Origin: Bartonella sp. HY038
Lineage (GTDB): Bacteria; Pseudomonadota; Alphaproteobacteria; Rhizobiales; Rhizobiaceae
Assembly: GCF_014117425.1 (NCBI RefSeq)
Contig: NZ_CP059725.1
Span: 1,922,001-1,986,000, forward strand
Reading direction: 5' to 3'
Length of the DNA: 64,000 bases
Below are positions 31,926-42,745 of this stretch, in pieces (position 1 is the first letter of the stretch; every line of letters starts with the position of its first letter). The notes beneath the pieces were generated by a model. The model was not told the DNA's origin, ran no database searches, and saw only the letters and a list, made by a program, of their open reading frames with translations. Both the position numbers and the translations under genes were made by a program.

Positions 31926-33602
31926 ATGGCATCTGTTGGCAATTGGCTAAAAAGATTTATATTGCGTAGTTTTATCTACCTGTTTGGGATAATCATTGTT
32001 TTGGTTGTTATTGGCGGGGTTGCTTTTGTTGTTGCAAGACCGCAGATTAATGATTTCGTTAATAAAGAAATCAATAAATATGGCGTTGAATTAGAAAGCT
32101 GGAGCATTGGATTAACCGGCAAGGCTAATCTTTATAAAGTACGAATTCCCCTTTCTGATGGAACAATTATTACAGTTCGGGAAATATCTGCCCGTCCACC
32201 TGTTAGCAGTTTTAAAGGCGTTGCCGATCTTTATGATGTAAAGGTTGAGCATGGTGGAGTAAGCTTGCAAATTCCGCAGCTTCATGTCGATGGCATTGTA
32301 CAAAATGGCAAGGATGTGACAATTCAGTCAAAAAAGTTGCAAATGTTGATGCAAATTGGCCTGTCCTCTATACGCGCAAGTGATATTAATCTTGTTTCTA
32401 ACTTAAATGGTGCACAGGAAACAGCAACTATAAAAGGTTTTAAGCTTGATAATCTTGATAAGGGAAAAATCGCCTTTATCGGTTTTGATTCAATGCAAAC
32501 CACATCAAACTTCACACAAGGTGAACTGTCCGGCTTACGCATAGAAAGCGGTGCCGCTAGTGCAAAAAATATTGATGTTGCTTCAGCCTACAGTTTCTTA
32601 GAAAATACTCTTTCACAAAATCAATCCGTAGTGGATTTATTTGGCCCTCTAAATCTTTCGAACGTAAAGTTAGATGCAGGATTAAGCGATGGCAAAGAGT
32701 TTCATGCTAGTTTAGGCGCACTTAAAACTGAAGGCTTTTCCTTGCGCAACTTGGGACAAAACCCTATTGGACAAGCCAAAGCTGCAATGGCTGTTTTAAA
32801 AAATAGCAATGCGAGTAAAGAAGAGCGCAGTACTGCAACCAAAACACTTGTGCAATTGCTTCAAAATATCGCAAAAATAAATGGAAGGTTAGAAAATCTT
32901 GTCGTTGATACAGCAAGTGGCAAATTGTCCGTTGGATCATTTGAAATAACCCCAAGCAGTTGGAACAGTGTCATTCCAGAATCGCTTTTGATCAAAGCTG
33001 ACAACGTTCTTTTTGATTTAGCCGACTTGCCAAGTAAAGAAATCCAGACACTAAGAGATATGGGGTATGCCCAGATGGATCTTTCCTTTGTCATGAGCCT
33101 AAATTGGAACCGTGATGACAATTCGTTAAATATTAACGAATTAAGTTTTACCGGCAAAGATATGGGACAAGCCCAAATATCAGGTAAATTTAAAAACGTC
33201 GCCCCCGCATTTTTTTCGGGTGATTTGCTTCAAATGACTATGGTGGCTTCAGGCATTACCTTGCAAAGTTTAGATATTGCATTTAGCGATTATGGTGCAT
33301 TTGAACGGATCATTAAATCTGGTGCACCATATGGCGGCGTGAGTGAAGCCAATCTGCGTGCCGACATACGTGAAATCGCAGTTAAAAGCCCACCAGCACT
33401 TTTGAAAAACCATAAGGATGCAAATGCGATTTCTGAGGCCTTAGGAAGCTTTGTGGACAACCCTGGCACCGTTAATATCCATATCGTTTCAAAAGCACCG
33501 GCTGGGCTTAGCCTACTTGATTTATTAATTTCGCAGGCGGACCTACCTGCAATTTTAGATAAGCTTGATTTTAGAGTGACATCAACAGGCAAACCTCATT
33601 AA
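31926..33602 (+). CDS. Membrane-anchored protein, AsmA/DUF-like periplasmic repeat region
   Basis: A 558-residue protein with one N-terminal membrane helix (about 15-37, IIIVLVVIGGVAFVV) and a long periplasmic part of alternating beta-type segments. These segments, such as DLYDVKVEHGGVSLQIPQLHVDG and LSISG-like strands, recall AsmA-like lipid-transfer proteins, but no hallmark motif was seen. This assignment is tentative. A weak ribosome site (GAGAGA) precedes the ATG and a strong terminator follows. Confidence 0.7.
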   Translation: MASVGNWLKRFILRSFIYLFGIIIVLVVIGGVAFVVARPQINDFVNKEINKYGVELESWSIGLTGKANLYKVRIPLSDGTIITVREISARPPVSSFKGVADLYDVKVEHGGVSLQIPQLHVDGIVQNGKDVTIQSKKLQMLMQIGLSSIRASDINLVSNLNGAQETATIKGFKLDNLDKGKIAFIGFDSMQTTSNFTQGELSGLRIESGAASAKNIDVASAYSFLENTLSQNQSVVDLFGPLNLSNVKLDAGLSDGKEFHASLGALKTEGFSLRNLGQNPIGQAKAAMAVLKNSNASKEERSTATKTLVQLLQNIAKINGRLENLVVDTASGKLSVGSFEITPSSWNSVIPESLLIKADNVLFDLADLPSKEIQTLRDMGYAQMDLSFVMSLNWNRDDNSLNINELSFTGKDMGQAQISGKFKNVAPAFFSGDLLQMTMVASGITLQSLDIAFSDYGAFERIIKSGAPYGGVSEANLRADIREIAVKSPPALLKNHKDANAISEALGSFVDNPGTVNIHIVSKAPAGLSLLDLLISQADLPAILDKLDFRVTSTGKPH

Positions 33603-33627
33603 TTAGCCTGTCAATTTAATTACATGG

Positions 33628-33661
33628 AAAGCGGAGTGATACAAAATCACTCCGCTTTTTT
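33628..33661 (+). terminator. Rho-independent terminator
   Basis: A perfect 13-bp stem (33628-33640 with 33646-33658), GC-rich in its centre, with a 5-base loop and a T-rich tail. It lies 26 bases after the membrane-anchored protein gene. Confidence 0.9.
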
Positions 33662-33928
33662 ATTTTTTTAAATATTCAATGTTACACAATGTAATTGTTT
33701 TAATTGATGGCTTACACTAACCCATCATTTGCAACAAAATATTACAGGTAGAAGATTGCGATATTGCTTTTAAAAACACTTTTTGCCGAATTATTCTAAC
33801 ATTCGCTTGAAAATGAATATGACTAACTACGCAAGTTTAATGCTAGTTATTATTTCGCGGTTTCTCCTTATCACAAAAGCGTATGTTTAAACTCGTTTTC
33901 CATTTTTTGATGCGTATATAATACGTTT
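33662..33928. other. AT-rich stretch before the IS remnant
   Basis: No gene, repeat or RNA is supported here. It joins the terminator to the decayed accessory patch. Confidence 0.4.
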
Positions 33929-34200
33929 TTAAAAGATCAGCTTTGAATTTTCTAAACCAAACTTTGACCAATCCACAAAATCGACCAAAGCATTAGGCCG
34001 GCGCGCTCCATCTAAATTTATTATCAAGGCAAAATCTACTTTACCACATATTACGCCCTGTAACGTTCTTTCGAGCAATTGGCACAATTTCGTTATAAAC
34101 TTGTCCATCTTGTTTAAACATACCAAAAATTGTTATTTGTCATTAAGCCCCCGTTTGCGTTTTTACGACGAGTATGGAAGATTTATCTGGACTAGCAAGA
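33929..34200 (-). pseudogene. Second IS1595-type transposase remnant
   Basis: A short, much decayed segment aligns by eye with the middle of the IS1595-type remnant at 9.0-9.4 kb. The regions for FILKLYQTAQ and the following catalytic-domain start share clear base similarity (GCCCTGTAA, AATTTCGTTATAAACTT and neighbours). Its own frames give fragments such as KFITKLCQLLE and NALVDFVDWSKF. It lacks both ends. Confidence 0.65.
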
Positions 34201-34345
34201 GCTGTTATTATTCAATTACTTTGTCTACTAAATATTTAAACCAATATGGAGTTGTCCAATCTGATTGATACCGCTAATGTAAATAAAATCATTACAATTG
34301 ATCTTTAAATGGATATAGAAACAATATTTTTGTAAGAAGAAACTA

Positions 34346-34588
34346 ATGATTATTCAAATATCACGAGGTTCTTTAAGGGTAAAATTAGCAAATAAAATAG
34401 CTTATATTGAAGGCGAATTATGCTTTCCCCCAACGGAAAATTTTGAATTTATAGTTTACGTTAACAGCATAAAGAATTGGGAAAAGCCTTTTGATAATAT
34501 AGAAATTACTGAAGAGGAAAAAGAACAACTTATAAATGATATAAAAAATGAATTTAGACAAAAAAGAGGAAAAGTTGTTTTTGATTAA
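34346..34588 (+). CDS. Imm74-family immunity protein (orphan)
   Basis: An 80-residue protein. IQISRGSLRVKLANKIAYIEGELCFPP, FIVYVNSIKNWEKPFD and ITEEEKEQLINDIKNEF, taken as separate pieces, fit the Imm74 immunity family found beside polymorphic-toxin genes. Such proteins neutralise a partner toxin by direct binding. No toxin gene is present; the flanks are an IS remnant and degenerate DNA, so it may protect against toxins of neighbours or be a relic. Confidence 0.75.
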   Translation: MIIQISRGSLRVKLANKIAYIEGELCFPPTENFEFIVYVNSIKNWEKPFDNIEITEEEKEQLINDIKNEFRQKRGKVVFD

Positions 34589-34699
34589 ACCTTTTCATAT
34601 TAACTTAGATTTTTTTAAATTCGTACTTTGGTGTAAAATGTTTTCCTTATCTTTGCAGCCCAATATCTCATATGCGGAGCATTGCTAAAAGCTAGCAAG

Positions 34700-34858
34700 C
34701 AGATAATTACAAAGATATTCGTAGCCTTATATCCATCACTACACAACGGTGAATTAATTGCGGTAGGAATTAATTTTCAATATGAAACTGATTGAAATGA
34801 TAATCGATTACTAGGGGCAGATCCCATTAAGTTGAACGAAATAGTATTTATCGATTAA
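34700..34858 (+). pseudogene. Degenerate coding fragment
   Basis: An open stretch reads YPSLHNGELIAVGINFQYETD, then an in-frame TGA, then NDNRLLGADPIKLNEIVFID and TAA. The protein-like character either side of the TGA suggests the C-terminal end of a lost gene. The family is not recognised. Confidence 0.4.
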
Positions 34859-35101
34859 ATGAGGGAGTAAATACTCATTTTCAAACTGGTTAGATATGTG
34901 AAAAGATATTACATTTTTATTAGCTTTTTTAATCATGATAAAAATTTAATCTCAATCGGCATATAACTAATCATGAAGGACTACATATCAAGATAGAAGT
35001 TCTTAACGGAAAAAGCGGCGAAAAATGCACGATAAATATTTTATTGAAAATTGAAATGGATATAACGTAGCTTCTGATTGCTGATGATAGTGTGGATTAT
35101 A

Positions 35102-35527
35102 ATGACTGACGTAGACTATATTTGCCTTATTTTTTCTGATGCTAATAAAATATTAAAAAAATATATTGGCTATGACATAAGTATTTTTTCAAAAATAGAT
35201 CAAGTTAAAAAATTCCATGAAATATGTAGGATAGATGATTATTCTTCTAAAAGCGATATAGAATTACTGGATAAATTAAATATTAAAAAATATTTAATTG
35301 GGAACGTATTTATATACACAGAGGATTATTCCCTTGATAATAATATTATATTTGAAATAAATTATTCTTTAATTGAGGTTTTTGTTCGTCAGTTTCATAA
35401 AAATTTCAATACTCCTTTTTTCAAAGATAAGACTATATTTATTTGCCCCAACACACAAAAACTTTTACTTTATTTTGCAGAAGGTTGGTGGTTCTATTAT
35501 GATTTACCGTTGGAATTTTCAGAATAA
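35102..35527 (+). CDS. Hypothetical protein, possible immunity protein
   Basis: About 141 residues from the ATG at MTDVDYIC; an upstream ATG at 35084 would add six. It is acidic, rich in Ile, Tyr and Lys, lacks a signal peptide, and ends with FAEGWWFYYDLPLEF. The base composition is more AT-rich than in housekeeping genes. Size, composition and its place near an Imm74-like gene fit a small immunity protein, but no family match was recognised. Confidence 0.5.
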   Translation: MTDVDYICLIFSDANKILKKYIGYDISIFSKIDQVKKFHEICRIDDYSSKSDIELLDKLNIKKYLIGNVFIYTEDYSLDNNIIFEINYSLIEVFVRQFHKNFNTPFFKDKTIFICPNTQKLLLYFAEGWWFYYDLPLEFSE

Positions 35528-35746
35528 TTTTTACACATGACATGATAATTAAAAACCCAAATGAAATAATTGAGAATGTGCATAAGGCGCAATTTTCATC
35601 GCGAAACTTTATAGGAACATGTTGAAGCAGTTTTTTCATCTCAAGTAATTTTTACGTTGGTCAAGATTTTTGTATCAATAGGTTATAATGGTTAATAGCG
35701 AGCACATTTATTTAAAAAATTTAATTAATCAGAGATTAGGCGACAC

Positions 35747-36156
35747 ATGATAAAATTAGTAACATCAATAATTGGTCTTTTCTTCTGTTTATAACCGGCC
35801 TAGTTTTAGCTGCCGATAATCCACTTAGTGTGCATGTTTTAAACTTAACTGCCGCTCTGCCCTCGCCTAACATTGAAGTCAACGTTAAAAAATTAAATGG
35901 TGATAAATGGGAACTTTTAAATAGCGCAACGGCCAACAAGAATAGCCGTATCACCGCCCTTTATCCTCCTAGAAAAGAAATTTTTTCTGGAATTTACAAG
36001 GTGACATTTCAAACTTAAAAATGGTTTAAAGAAAACAACCGAGAAGCATTTTTTCCAAAAGTGCCAGTTATCTTTACCTTCAATGAAAAAGTCGATCATC
36101 CTCACATTCCATTACCGCTAAGTCCCTTTGGATGTTCTACCTACCGAGGTAATTGA
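35747..36156 (+). pseudogene. Periplasmic 5-hydroxyisourate hydrolase remnant (transthyretin-like)
   Basis: The reading frames give a signal peptide (MIKLVTSIIGLF, then a frameshift to LLFITGLVLAAD), then NPLSVHVLNLTAALPSPNIEV, the start of the transthyretin-like HIU hydrolase domain. An in-frame TAA at about 36016 separates it from KWFKENNREAFFPKVPVIFTF and the C-terminal hallmark PLPLSPFGCSTYRGN. One frameshift and one stop make it a recent pseudogene. The enzyme hydrolyses 5-hydroxyisourate in urate breakdown. No other urate genes are in the window. Confidence 0.85.
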
Positions 36157-36173
36157 TTATTTTCAGATAAAAT

Positions 36174-36208
36174 AAAAAAGGCGGGGCATGAACCCCGCCT
36201 TTTTTTAT
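36174..36208. terminator. Bidirectional rho-independent terminator
   Basis: A perfect 13-bp stem (36174-36186 with 36193-36205) with a GC-rich core (GGCGGGG/CCCCGCC), flanked by A on the left and T on the right. It can end both the hydrolase remnant (plus) and ftsK (minus). Confidence 0.92.
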
Positions 36209-36226
36209 TTAAAAATCATTTTAATC

Positions 36227-39142
36227 TTAATGATTATTGATTAAAATTTCACGCTTGCCAACATGGTTTGCCGCGCCAACAAGGCCTTCTTTTTCCATGC
36301 GCTCAACAAGGCTTGCGGCTTTATTATAGCCAATACCGAGGCGGCGTTGAATATAAGAGGTGGAGCATTTTTTGTCACGCATAACCACTTTTACACCTTG
36401 CACGTAAAGCTCTTCAGCATCATCACCAGCATTAGCAACGAGTTCTGCGATATTGTCGCTATCATCTTCTGGCTCATCTTCTTCACTGTCGGTAACCGTT
36501 GCAAGATAATCCGGTGTGCCTTGGGTTTTAAGATGGGAAACAATATGTTCAACTTCGCTATCTGAAACAAATGCACCATGAACACGCACGATGCGGCCGC
36601 CGCCAGCCATATGTAGCATATCACCTTGGCCAAGAAGCGTTTCTGCGCCTTGCTCGCCCAAAATGGTGCGGCTATCGATTTTAGATGTTACTTGGAACGA
36701 AATACGGGTTGGGAAGTTGGCCTTGATTGTACCAGTAATAACGTCAACGGATGGACGCTGGGTTGCCATAATCAAGTGGATACCAGCGGCGCGTGCCATT
36801 TGGGCAAGACGTTGGATAGCCCCTTCAATTTCTTTGCCAGCAACCATCATCAAGTCCGCCATTTCGTCAACAATAATGACGATGTAAGGCAATGGATTAA
36901 GATCCATAGCTTCTTCATTGTAGAGAAGCTCGCCAGTTTCTTTATCAAAGCCTGCTTGTACTGTGCACATAATGGTTTCACCATTTTTAAGGGCTTCAGT
37001 CACACGTTCATTAAAACCATCAATGTTACGAACGCCTAATTTTGCCATCTTGCGATAACGATCTTCCATTTCGCGTACGGCCCATTTAAGCGCGGTCACT
37101 GCCTTTTTAGGATCTGTTACAACAGGGGTAAGCAAATGCGGAATACCATCATAAATGGAAAGTTCAAGCATTTTAGGATCAACCATGATCAAACGGCATT
37201 GATCAGGAGTAAGATGATATAAAAGCGATAGGATCATCGTGTTAATGGCAACAGATTTACCAGAACCAGTGGTACCTGCAACCAAAAGATGCGGCATTTT
37301 TGCAAGTTCTGCAATGACCGGTTCACCACCAATATTTTTACCAAGAGCTAAAGCAAGTTTAAACTCTGATGTTTCAAAGGCTTTTGACTGCACGATTTCG
37401 CGTAAGAAAACCGTTTCACGTACAGCATTTGGCAATTCAATACCAATGACGTTGCGGCCAGGTATAACCGCAACACGAGCCGATACAGCTGACATTGAGC
37501 GGGCAATATCATCAGCAAGACCAATAACGCGTGAGGATTTTACACCAGGAGCTGGCTCAAATTCATAAAGTGTAACGACAGGACCTGGGCGGACATGAAT
37601 AATTTCACCCTTGATGCCGAAATCTTCCAAAACGCTTTCTAAAAGTCCAGCGCTACGTTCTAAAGTTTCTTGTGAGATTACCGCACCATCTTTGTAAACA
37701 GGTGGCTGCAACAAATCAACGGATGGGAATGTGTAATCATGACCGGTTGCTTGCTTAGTTATCCGCAAGCCCGACTGTAGGTCGGTAACGTGACGAGGTG
37801 TAATCGCCACACTCTTAGTTGGCATGTGCTCTGGCTCATCGGCCTTTACATCATCTTCAATGGTTTCAACTTCAACCATATTGGTTGCAGTTTCAATATC
37901 TTCATGGCTTTCCGCTTCGATGGCGATGATGTCGTCATCTGCGGCTAAAGTCTGTTCAACAAAGGCTGCGTCAGAAAGGGGATTTTCAACGGCAACAATA
38001 TGATCTGCTGCTTTTTCGTGTTTTTCAATGCTTTCAGCCTTTTCGATGCAATCCATTGCATCAAAATCCATATTATTATCATTGGCACTAGCAAATGCAT
38101 GAGAATACTGAATAGCTTGATCTTCTGTTGATGCAACTTCTAATATTTCAGATGCTGGCACATCAATAAGGGCTGCACCTTCATTAACAGCTACGGTCTC
38201 AATATCTATGTCACCAACAACATCTTCGTTAAACTCATTTGCTGGAATTGCGACTTGAGATTCAGCTTCAATATTTGCGACTGCGGCTTCTTGATTGTCA
38301 GGTACATGAATTGCGGCTGCTTTAGCCTGTTCAACAGCTTCCATACGGCCAGATTTTGAAAACTTGCATTCAAGCACACGGAAAAGCTCGGTAATGGATG
38401 GTTGCGGTGCTTGCGGCTCATTTTCAAGCTCTATCTGTGCCTCTGCAACCATATCAGTTTGTTGATTGCTTGGTTCAATATCAAATGGACCAAATTCGAA
38501 AAAGGCGAAATCTGAAATGGCTATTGGCTCGGATTTGACAGCCTCAATCTTATTATTCGCAACTGGTGCATTAGTTGTAACAGGGGTTGTAGTTTCAACT
38601 GTTGCCGGTGTTTCGATGGTGTTTATTTTATTCGCAAGCATGGTATCACTTTCCGGCCGTTCGAGTTGTATTGATTGATTAACAAGTGGTGATTGGGCTT
38701 CAGTCGTTGATTGAACCTCAACGGTAATAATTTCCTTCGCATTTTCTGGGGCTTGACTGATATTCAACAAATCAGCGGTTGGAAGTTCGGTTTTAAGTAA
38801 AGATTCAAAATCTTCCTCACCTGGCTCGATTTCACTGCCGCCAATTATAATCGGCTTTTTTTGCTGACGCTCATAAATAGCTTGCAATTGTTCAGCATAA
38901 GCAGGATCGCTTTCAGCTTTTTTACGAATAATTTCGATATCTGGCGTGCGCGTAAAACGAACATTTTCCGCCAATGCAAAGGCCTGCCGCCAAATGGGTG
39001 GATAATCTGCCAGCGATTCTAGCAAAAGTGGTTTTGAAATAGGTTTTCCATCCGACTTTTGGGTCGGATCAGCCTTAATTGTTTGTTTGTAACTATCATA
39101 AGTAAAAGATTTTATATTACGCATAACACTCAAATACACCAT
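36227..39142 (-). CDS. ftsK: FtsK/SpoIIIE-type DNA translocase without membrane domain
   Basis: A 971-residue (or 965 from the second ATG at 39124) motor protein that pumps DNA during chromosome segregation or dimer resolution. The first 480 residues are an acidic, Glu/Val/Ala-rich low-complexity linker with no membrane helices. The motor begins near [20 protein letters not shown]. Walker A (AGTTGSGKS) ends at about residue 624, and Walker B is [13 protein letters not shown]. The C-terminal gamma winged helix ([25 protein letters not shown]) should read KOPS-type sites. Rhizobiales often have such a soluble second FtsK besides the membrane form. Confidence 0.9.
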   Translation of the reverse strand: MVYLSVMRNIKSFTYDSYKQTIKADPTQKSDGKPISKPLLLESLADYPPIWRQAFALAENVRFTRTPDIEIIRKKAESDPAYAEQLQAIYERQQKKPIIIGGSEIEPGEEDFESLLKTELPTADLLNISQAPENAKEIITVEVQSTTEAQSPLVNQSIQLERPESDTMLANKINTIETPATVETTTPVTTNAPVANNKIEAVKSEPIAISDFAFFEFGPFDIEPSNQQTDMVAEAQIELENEPQAPQPSITELFRVLECKFSKSGRMEAVEQAKAAAIHVPDNQEAAVANIEAESQVAIPANEFNEDVVGDIDIETVAVNEGAALIDVPASEILEVASTEDQAIQYSHAFASANDNNMDFDAMDCIEKAESIEKHEKAADHIVAVENPLSDAAFVEQTLAADDDIIAIEAESHEDIETATNMVEVETIEDDVKADEPEHMPTKSVAITPRHVTDLQSGLRITKQATGHDYTFPSVDLLQPPVYKDGAVISQETLERSAGLLESVLEDFGIKGEIIHVRPGPVVTLYEFEPAPGVKSSRVIGLADDIARSMSAVSARVAVIPGRNVIGIELPNAVRETVFLREIVQSKAFETSEFKLALALGKNIGGEPVIAELAKMPHLLVAGTTGSGKSVAINTMILSLLYHLTPDQCRLIMVDPKMLELSIYDGIPHLLTPVVTDPKKAVTALKWAVREMEDRYRKMAKLGVRNIDGFNERVTEALKNGETIMCTVQAGFDKETGELLYNEEAMDLNPLPYIVIIVDEMADLMMVAGKEIEGAIQRLAQMARAAGIHLIMATQRPSVDVITGTIKANFPTRISFQVTSKIDSRTILGEQGAETLLGQGDMLHMAGGGRIVRVHGAFVSDSEVEHIVSHLKTQGTPDYLATVTDSEEDEPEDDSDNIAELVANAGDDAEELYVQGVKVVMRDKKCSTSYIQRRLGIGYNKAASLVERMEKEGLVGAANHVGKREILINNH

Positions 39143-39468
39143 GTTTCAGCCAGAATCGTCAGGCTTAATAAACTTATCGATTTTGGTTGATTGCCAACAA
39201 TCATCAAGCTGCACTGTAATGGGCGAAAGTTAATAAGTTTTTGCCATAATGATTTTCATTGGCACTTTCCTACAAGAAAAATGCAGTGTGGTTTTTTGCC
39301 AACAGATAGTGTGGTTTTTTGCCAACAGATGTTGAATGACGTAATTTTCAATCAAGTTAAATAAAAGTTCAATTCTTAAGGATTTGAATATTTTTCAACG
39401 TTAATATCATTCAAATAGTAACCATATACATCTTGATACAAGGTGAAAGACAGCAAAGGAAAGTTTCA
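39143..39468. promoter_or_regulatory. Divergent ftsK/eipA intergenic region with a 23-bp tandem repeat
   Basis: About 326 bases separate two divergently read genes. It contains a perfect 23-bp tandem duplication at 39285-39307 and 39308-39330. The rest is AT-rich. The repeat lies about 150 bases from each start, in promoter space. Confidence 0.6.
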
Positions 39469-40098
39469 ATGTTCCATGCCATTTTATCCTTTTTTTCTAG
39501 ACAAAAGGGCTTTTTGCACTTGCGGCTTTTAAATCCTATTGCTGCGATACTTATATTCTTATCCTGTGCGAGCATAGCAACACCAACAGTGGCGCAAAAT
39601 CGCAATAATAGCAGCGAGCATTATACCGCGCAGGAAATTATTGATTCAGGTCATCGTTTTTTTGGTGATACATCGGGTGGACTTGCCACCGCAATTCAAA
39701 ATATTTTTTCACGCCACGGACTTCCTAATGGCTATATTCAAGGTGAAGAAGGCTCAGGTGCTTTTATTGGCGGTTTAACCTACGGTGAAGGAGCACTTTA
39801 CACAAAAAATGCTGGTGATTATCGCATGTTTTGGCAAGGCCCATCTATTGGTCTTGATTATGGCGGCCAAGGCTCACGCGTTATGATGCTTGTCTATAAC
39901 CTTGATAATGTGCGTAATATTTGGGGGCGTTACGGCGGTGTTTCAGGTTCTGCCTATCTTGTTGCTGGCGTTGGCTTTAATGTATTGAAGCGTAAACAAG
40001 TGCTTTTAGTACCTATCCGCACTGGGCTTGGGGCACGCCTTGGTGTTAATATTGGCTATTTAAAATTAACGCCAAAGCCAACATGGAATCCATTTTAA
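39469..40098 (+). CDS. eipA: DUF1134 envelope protein (EipA-type)
   Basis: About 209 residues from an ATG preceded by AAAGGAAAG. An N-terminal hydrophobic signal (about residues 17-40) directs it to the periplasm. The DUF1134 core is plain: GHRFFGDTSGGLATAIQ, GLTYGEGALYTK, WQGPSIGLDYGGQGSRVMMLVYN and GVGFNVLKRKQVLLVPIRTGLG. In Brucella the homologue EipA is a periplasmic protein needed for envelope integrity. A start at 39433 would precede the ribosome site and is rejected. Confidence 0.88.
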   Translation: MFHAILSFFSRQKGFLHLRLLNPIAAILIFLSCASIATPTVAQNRNNSSEHYTAQEIIDSGHRFFGDTSGGLATAIQNIFSRHGLPNGYIQGEEGSGAFIGGLTYGEGALYTKNAGDYRMFWQGPSIGLDYGGQGSRVMMLVYNLDNVRNIWGRYGGVSGSAYLVAGVGFNVLKRKQVLLVPIRTGLGARLGVNIGYLKLTPKPTWNPF

Positions 40099-40211
40099 GA
40101 ATGGTGGCTGACATTAACAACCTTCACTGGCAAATTTACCATAAATTTACATAACATTTATGGAAATTATCAAGCCACTACAAGTCTTATTTCAATTAAT
40201 GAGTAGCTTCT

Positions 40212-41018
40212 ATGATTTGGGTACAATCCATTTTATTTTTCATTTTTGGTAGTGCCGTTACCGGTTTTTTGGTGATGCTTGTTTTTCCGTTGGTTTGGCG
40301 AAGGGCACTTTTCCTTGCCAATAAAGCGGTGCGCATGGAAGTGCCCGTTTCATTAAATGAAGTTGAGGTAGAGCGCGATTTTTTGCGGGCTGAACATGCA
40401 ACAACTGTGGCAAGGTTGGAAGAACTGCTCAAAATATCTGAAAATCGTTATGCAGAGGCTTTACTTCATGCGAGCAAAATGCGCGAGCGTAATTATTACC
40501 TCGCATCTTTTGAACAACAAACGCAGGAATTAATAGATTCAAATAAGCAGCTTAGTCATGAAATAGTTACTTTGAAGCAAGAATTAAATGTCGCAAAATC
40601 TGCGCTGCTTGAACAAAAAGCTTTGACAATTGGATCAACTATGGCTGAAAGCAACGATAACGAGACCTCAGCAACGGTTGAAAACTTTAACAAAAACCTT
40701 TCCACTGACAACCAACAAGATTTTAAAAAACTAAATCTACGTGGTGAAGGTGATATGCAAAGTCTCACGGCATTAACCGATCAAGAAATATCCCATTTTT
40801 ATGAAGAAAATAAAAAACTATTGGTAGCCAAGGAACAAACGCTGAATGTATTGCGCGAGCAAATTAAAACTATGGCTGCAATATTAGTTGCCAATGTAGC
40901 CGCTAACGAAGGAGCAGACTCGCCAATTTTCGGACTTATATCAAAAGATGAAAATGCAAATAGTCTTGCTAGATTGATTAAAAGGAATTCGGCTAATGTT
41001 TCTAACAAAACAGCTTAG
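40212..41018 (+). CDS. Membrane-anchored coiled-coil protein, unknown function
   Basis: A 268-residue protein with one N-terminal membrane helix (about 5-30) followed by a long charged region with coiled-coil character. Examples are RAEHATTVARLEELLKISENRYAEA and LASFEQQTQELIDSNKQLSHEIV, plus EISHFYEENKKLLVAKEQTLNVL near the end. It is probably a cytoplasmic-side scaffold. No family is recognised. It lies 113 bases after eipA on the same strand. Confidence 0.65.
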   Translation: MIWVQSILFFIFGSAVTGFLVMLVFPLVWRRALFLANKAVRMEVPVSLNEVEVERDFLRAEHATTVARLEELLKISENRYAEALLHASKMRERNYYLASFEQQTQELIDSNKQLSHEIVTLKQELNVAKSALLEQKALTIGSTMAESNDNETSATVENFNKNLSTDNQQDFKKLNLRGEGDMQSLTALTDQEISHFYEENKKLLVAKEQTLNVLREQIKTMAAILVANVAANEGADSPIFGLISKDENANSLARLIKRNSANVSNKTA

Positions 41019-41285
41019 GCATTTTGGGTTTAGAATAATATTGCCAATTTTTCCTAAAGGACAGCTTAAGCATTTTTTAAGTTCAAATAATCATTATCAT
41101 AACCATTTTAACCATGATAATGATTAAATCGATTAAAATATATATAAGTCATCAAAATATTGTACGATGTCTTGCCAATGATAGCGTGTAGCAAGTACAA
41201 GAAAACTATCGCGCCTGTTTTATGCAGTGCGCCATAAGCACTTACACCGGTTTCCCGGCCATGTAAAATCAGAAGGATTGCAAAA

Positions 41286-42677
41286 ATGAGCAAAACCCGT
41301 ACAGAAACTGATACCTTCGGACCGATTGAAGTTCCCGGCGACCGCTATTGGGGCGCACAGACAGAGCGTTCAATCCACAATTTTGAAATTGGTACCGAGC
41401 AACAACCTTTGCCGCTTGTTCATGCTTTAGGGCTTGTTAAACAAGCTGCTGCTGAAGCCAATATGGTTGCTGGCAAATTATCACCCGAAATTGGACGCGC
41501 TATCATTGCTGCTGCCGAAGAAGTGGTTGATGGCAAGTTTGATGATAATTTTCCATTGGTTGTCTGGCAAACAGGCTCTGGCACACAAAGCAATATGAAT
41601 GCTAATGAGGTTATTTCAAACCGCGCTATTGAAATGCTTGGTGGCGAAATGGGCACAAAAAAGCCCGTTCACCCAAATGACCATGTCAATATGAGCCAAT
41701 CTTCAAATGACTCATTTCCAACAGCAATTCATGTTGCAACCGCCATTGAAACAGTAACGCGTCTTTATCCGGCGCTTGACCATCTTATCTTGGCACTAAA
41801 AACAAAAGAGGATGAGTTTAACGACATTATCAAAATTGGTCGTACCCATACACAAGATGCGACACCAGTCACCTTGGGGCAAGAATTTTCAGGCTATCGC
41901 GCTAGCCTAGAACATGGCAAATTGCGTGTTGAAGAAGCGTTAAAAAGCGTGCTTTATCTTGCGCAAGGCGGCACCGCCGTTGGTACGGGTCTTAATGCGC
42001 CGATTGGGTTTGATAAAGAATTTGCCGCGCAAATGACAACCATCACTGGCATTCCGTTTAAAACCGCAAGTAATAAGTTTGAAGCCTTGGCAAGTCATGG
42101 TGCGATTACTTATTTCCATGGCAGCTTAAATGCTTTGGCAACTGATTTGTTTAAGATTGCCAATGATATTCGGTTCTTAGGTTCCGGCCCTCGTTCTGGC
42201 CTTGGTGAATTGAGCTTGCCTGAAAATGAGCCGGGTTCATCAATCATGCCGGGCAAAGTCAATCCAACCCAGTGCGAAGCGCTTACAATGGTTGCATGCC
42301 AAGTCTTTGGTAATAATACAACTGTTACTGTTGCATCATCACAAGGGCATTTTGAGCTTAATGTTTATAAGCCAGTTATTGCTTATAATGTTTTGCAATC
42401 TATTCGTTTGCTATCAGATTGCATGCGCTCCTTTGCCGATCATTGTGTTGATGGTATCGTTGCTAATCGCGCTCGCATCCAAGATCTTATGGAACAATCC
42501 TTGATGTTGGTCACGGCATTAGCACCTGCTATCGGCTATGATGCGGCTGCAAAAATTGCAAAAACCGCCCATAAAAACGGCACCACCTTGCGTGATGAAG
42601 CACTAAAAAGCGGTCTTGTAAGCGAAGAAGATTATAATCGTCTGGTTCGTCCAGAGGATATGATCCACCCTAAATAA
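41286..42677 (+). CDS. fumC: Fumarate hydratase, class II
   Basis: An iron-independent tetrameric TCA-cycle enzyme interconverting fumarate and malate. The 463-residue length is standard. Conserved parts are [15 protein letters not shown] (96-110), the catalytic-His region [16 protein letters not shown] (about 185-200), and the superfamily signature [13 protein letters not shown] beginning at 317, whose S318 or S319 is the catalytic base. An AAGGA ribosome site lies before the ATG and a clean terminator follows. Confidence 0.97.
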   Translation: MSKTRTETDTFGPIEVPGDRYWGAQTERSIHNFEIGTEQQPLPLVHALGLVKQAAAEANMVAGKLSPEIGRAIIAAAEEVVDGKFDDNFPLVVWQTGSGTQSNMNANEVISNRAIEMLGGEMGTKKPVHPNDHVNMSQSSNDSFPTAIHVATAIETVTRLYPALDHLILALKTKEDEFNDIIKIGRTHTQDATPVTLGQEFSGYRASLEHGKLRVEEALKSVLYLAQGGTAVGTGLNAPIGFDKEFAAQMTTITGIPFKTASNKFEALASHGAITYFHGSLNALATDLFKIANDIRFLGSGPRSGLGELSLPENEPGSSIMPGKVNPTQCEALTMVACQVFGNNTTVTVASSQGHFELNVYKPVIAYNVLQSIRLLSDCMRSFADHCVDGIVANRARIQDLMEQSLMLVTALAPAIGYDAAAKIAKTAHKNGTTLRDEALKSGLVSEEDYNRLVRPEDMIHPK

Positions 42678-42709
42678 GCAGCTTGCTCATTCTATTTAAC
42701 AAATTGACA

Positions 42710-42745
42710 AGCAGAAAGTCTATTCAATGAGGCTTTCTGCTTTTT
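42710..42745 (+). terminator. fumC terminator
   Basis: A 9-bp perfect stem (42710-42718 with 42733-42741), with two further weak pairs, and a T run at 42741-42745. It lies 30 bases after fumC. Confidence 0.85.

Noticed and set aside
39285..39330. CRISPR-like repeats
   Set aside because: Two directly abutting copies without spacers and no cas genes; this is a tandem duplication.
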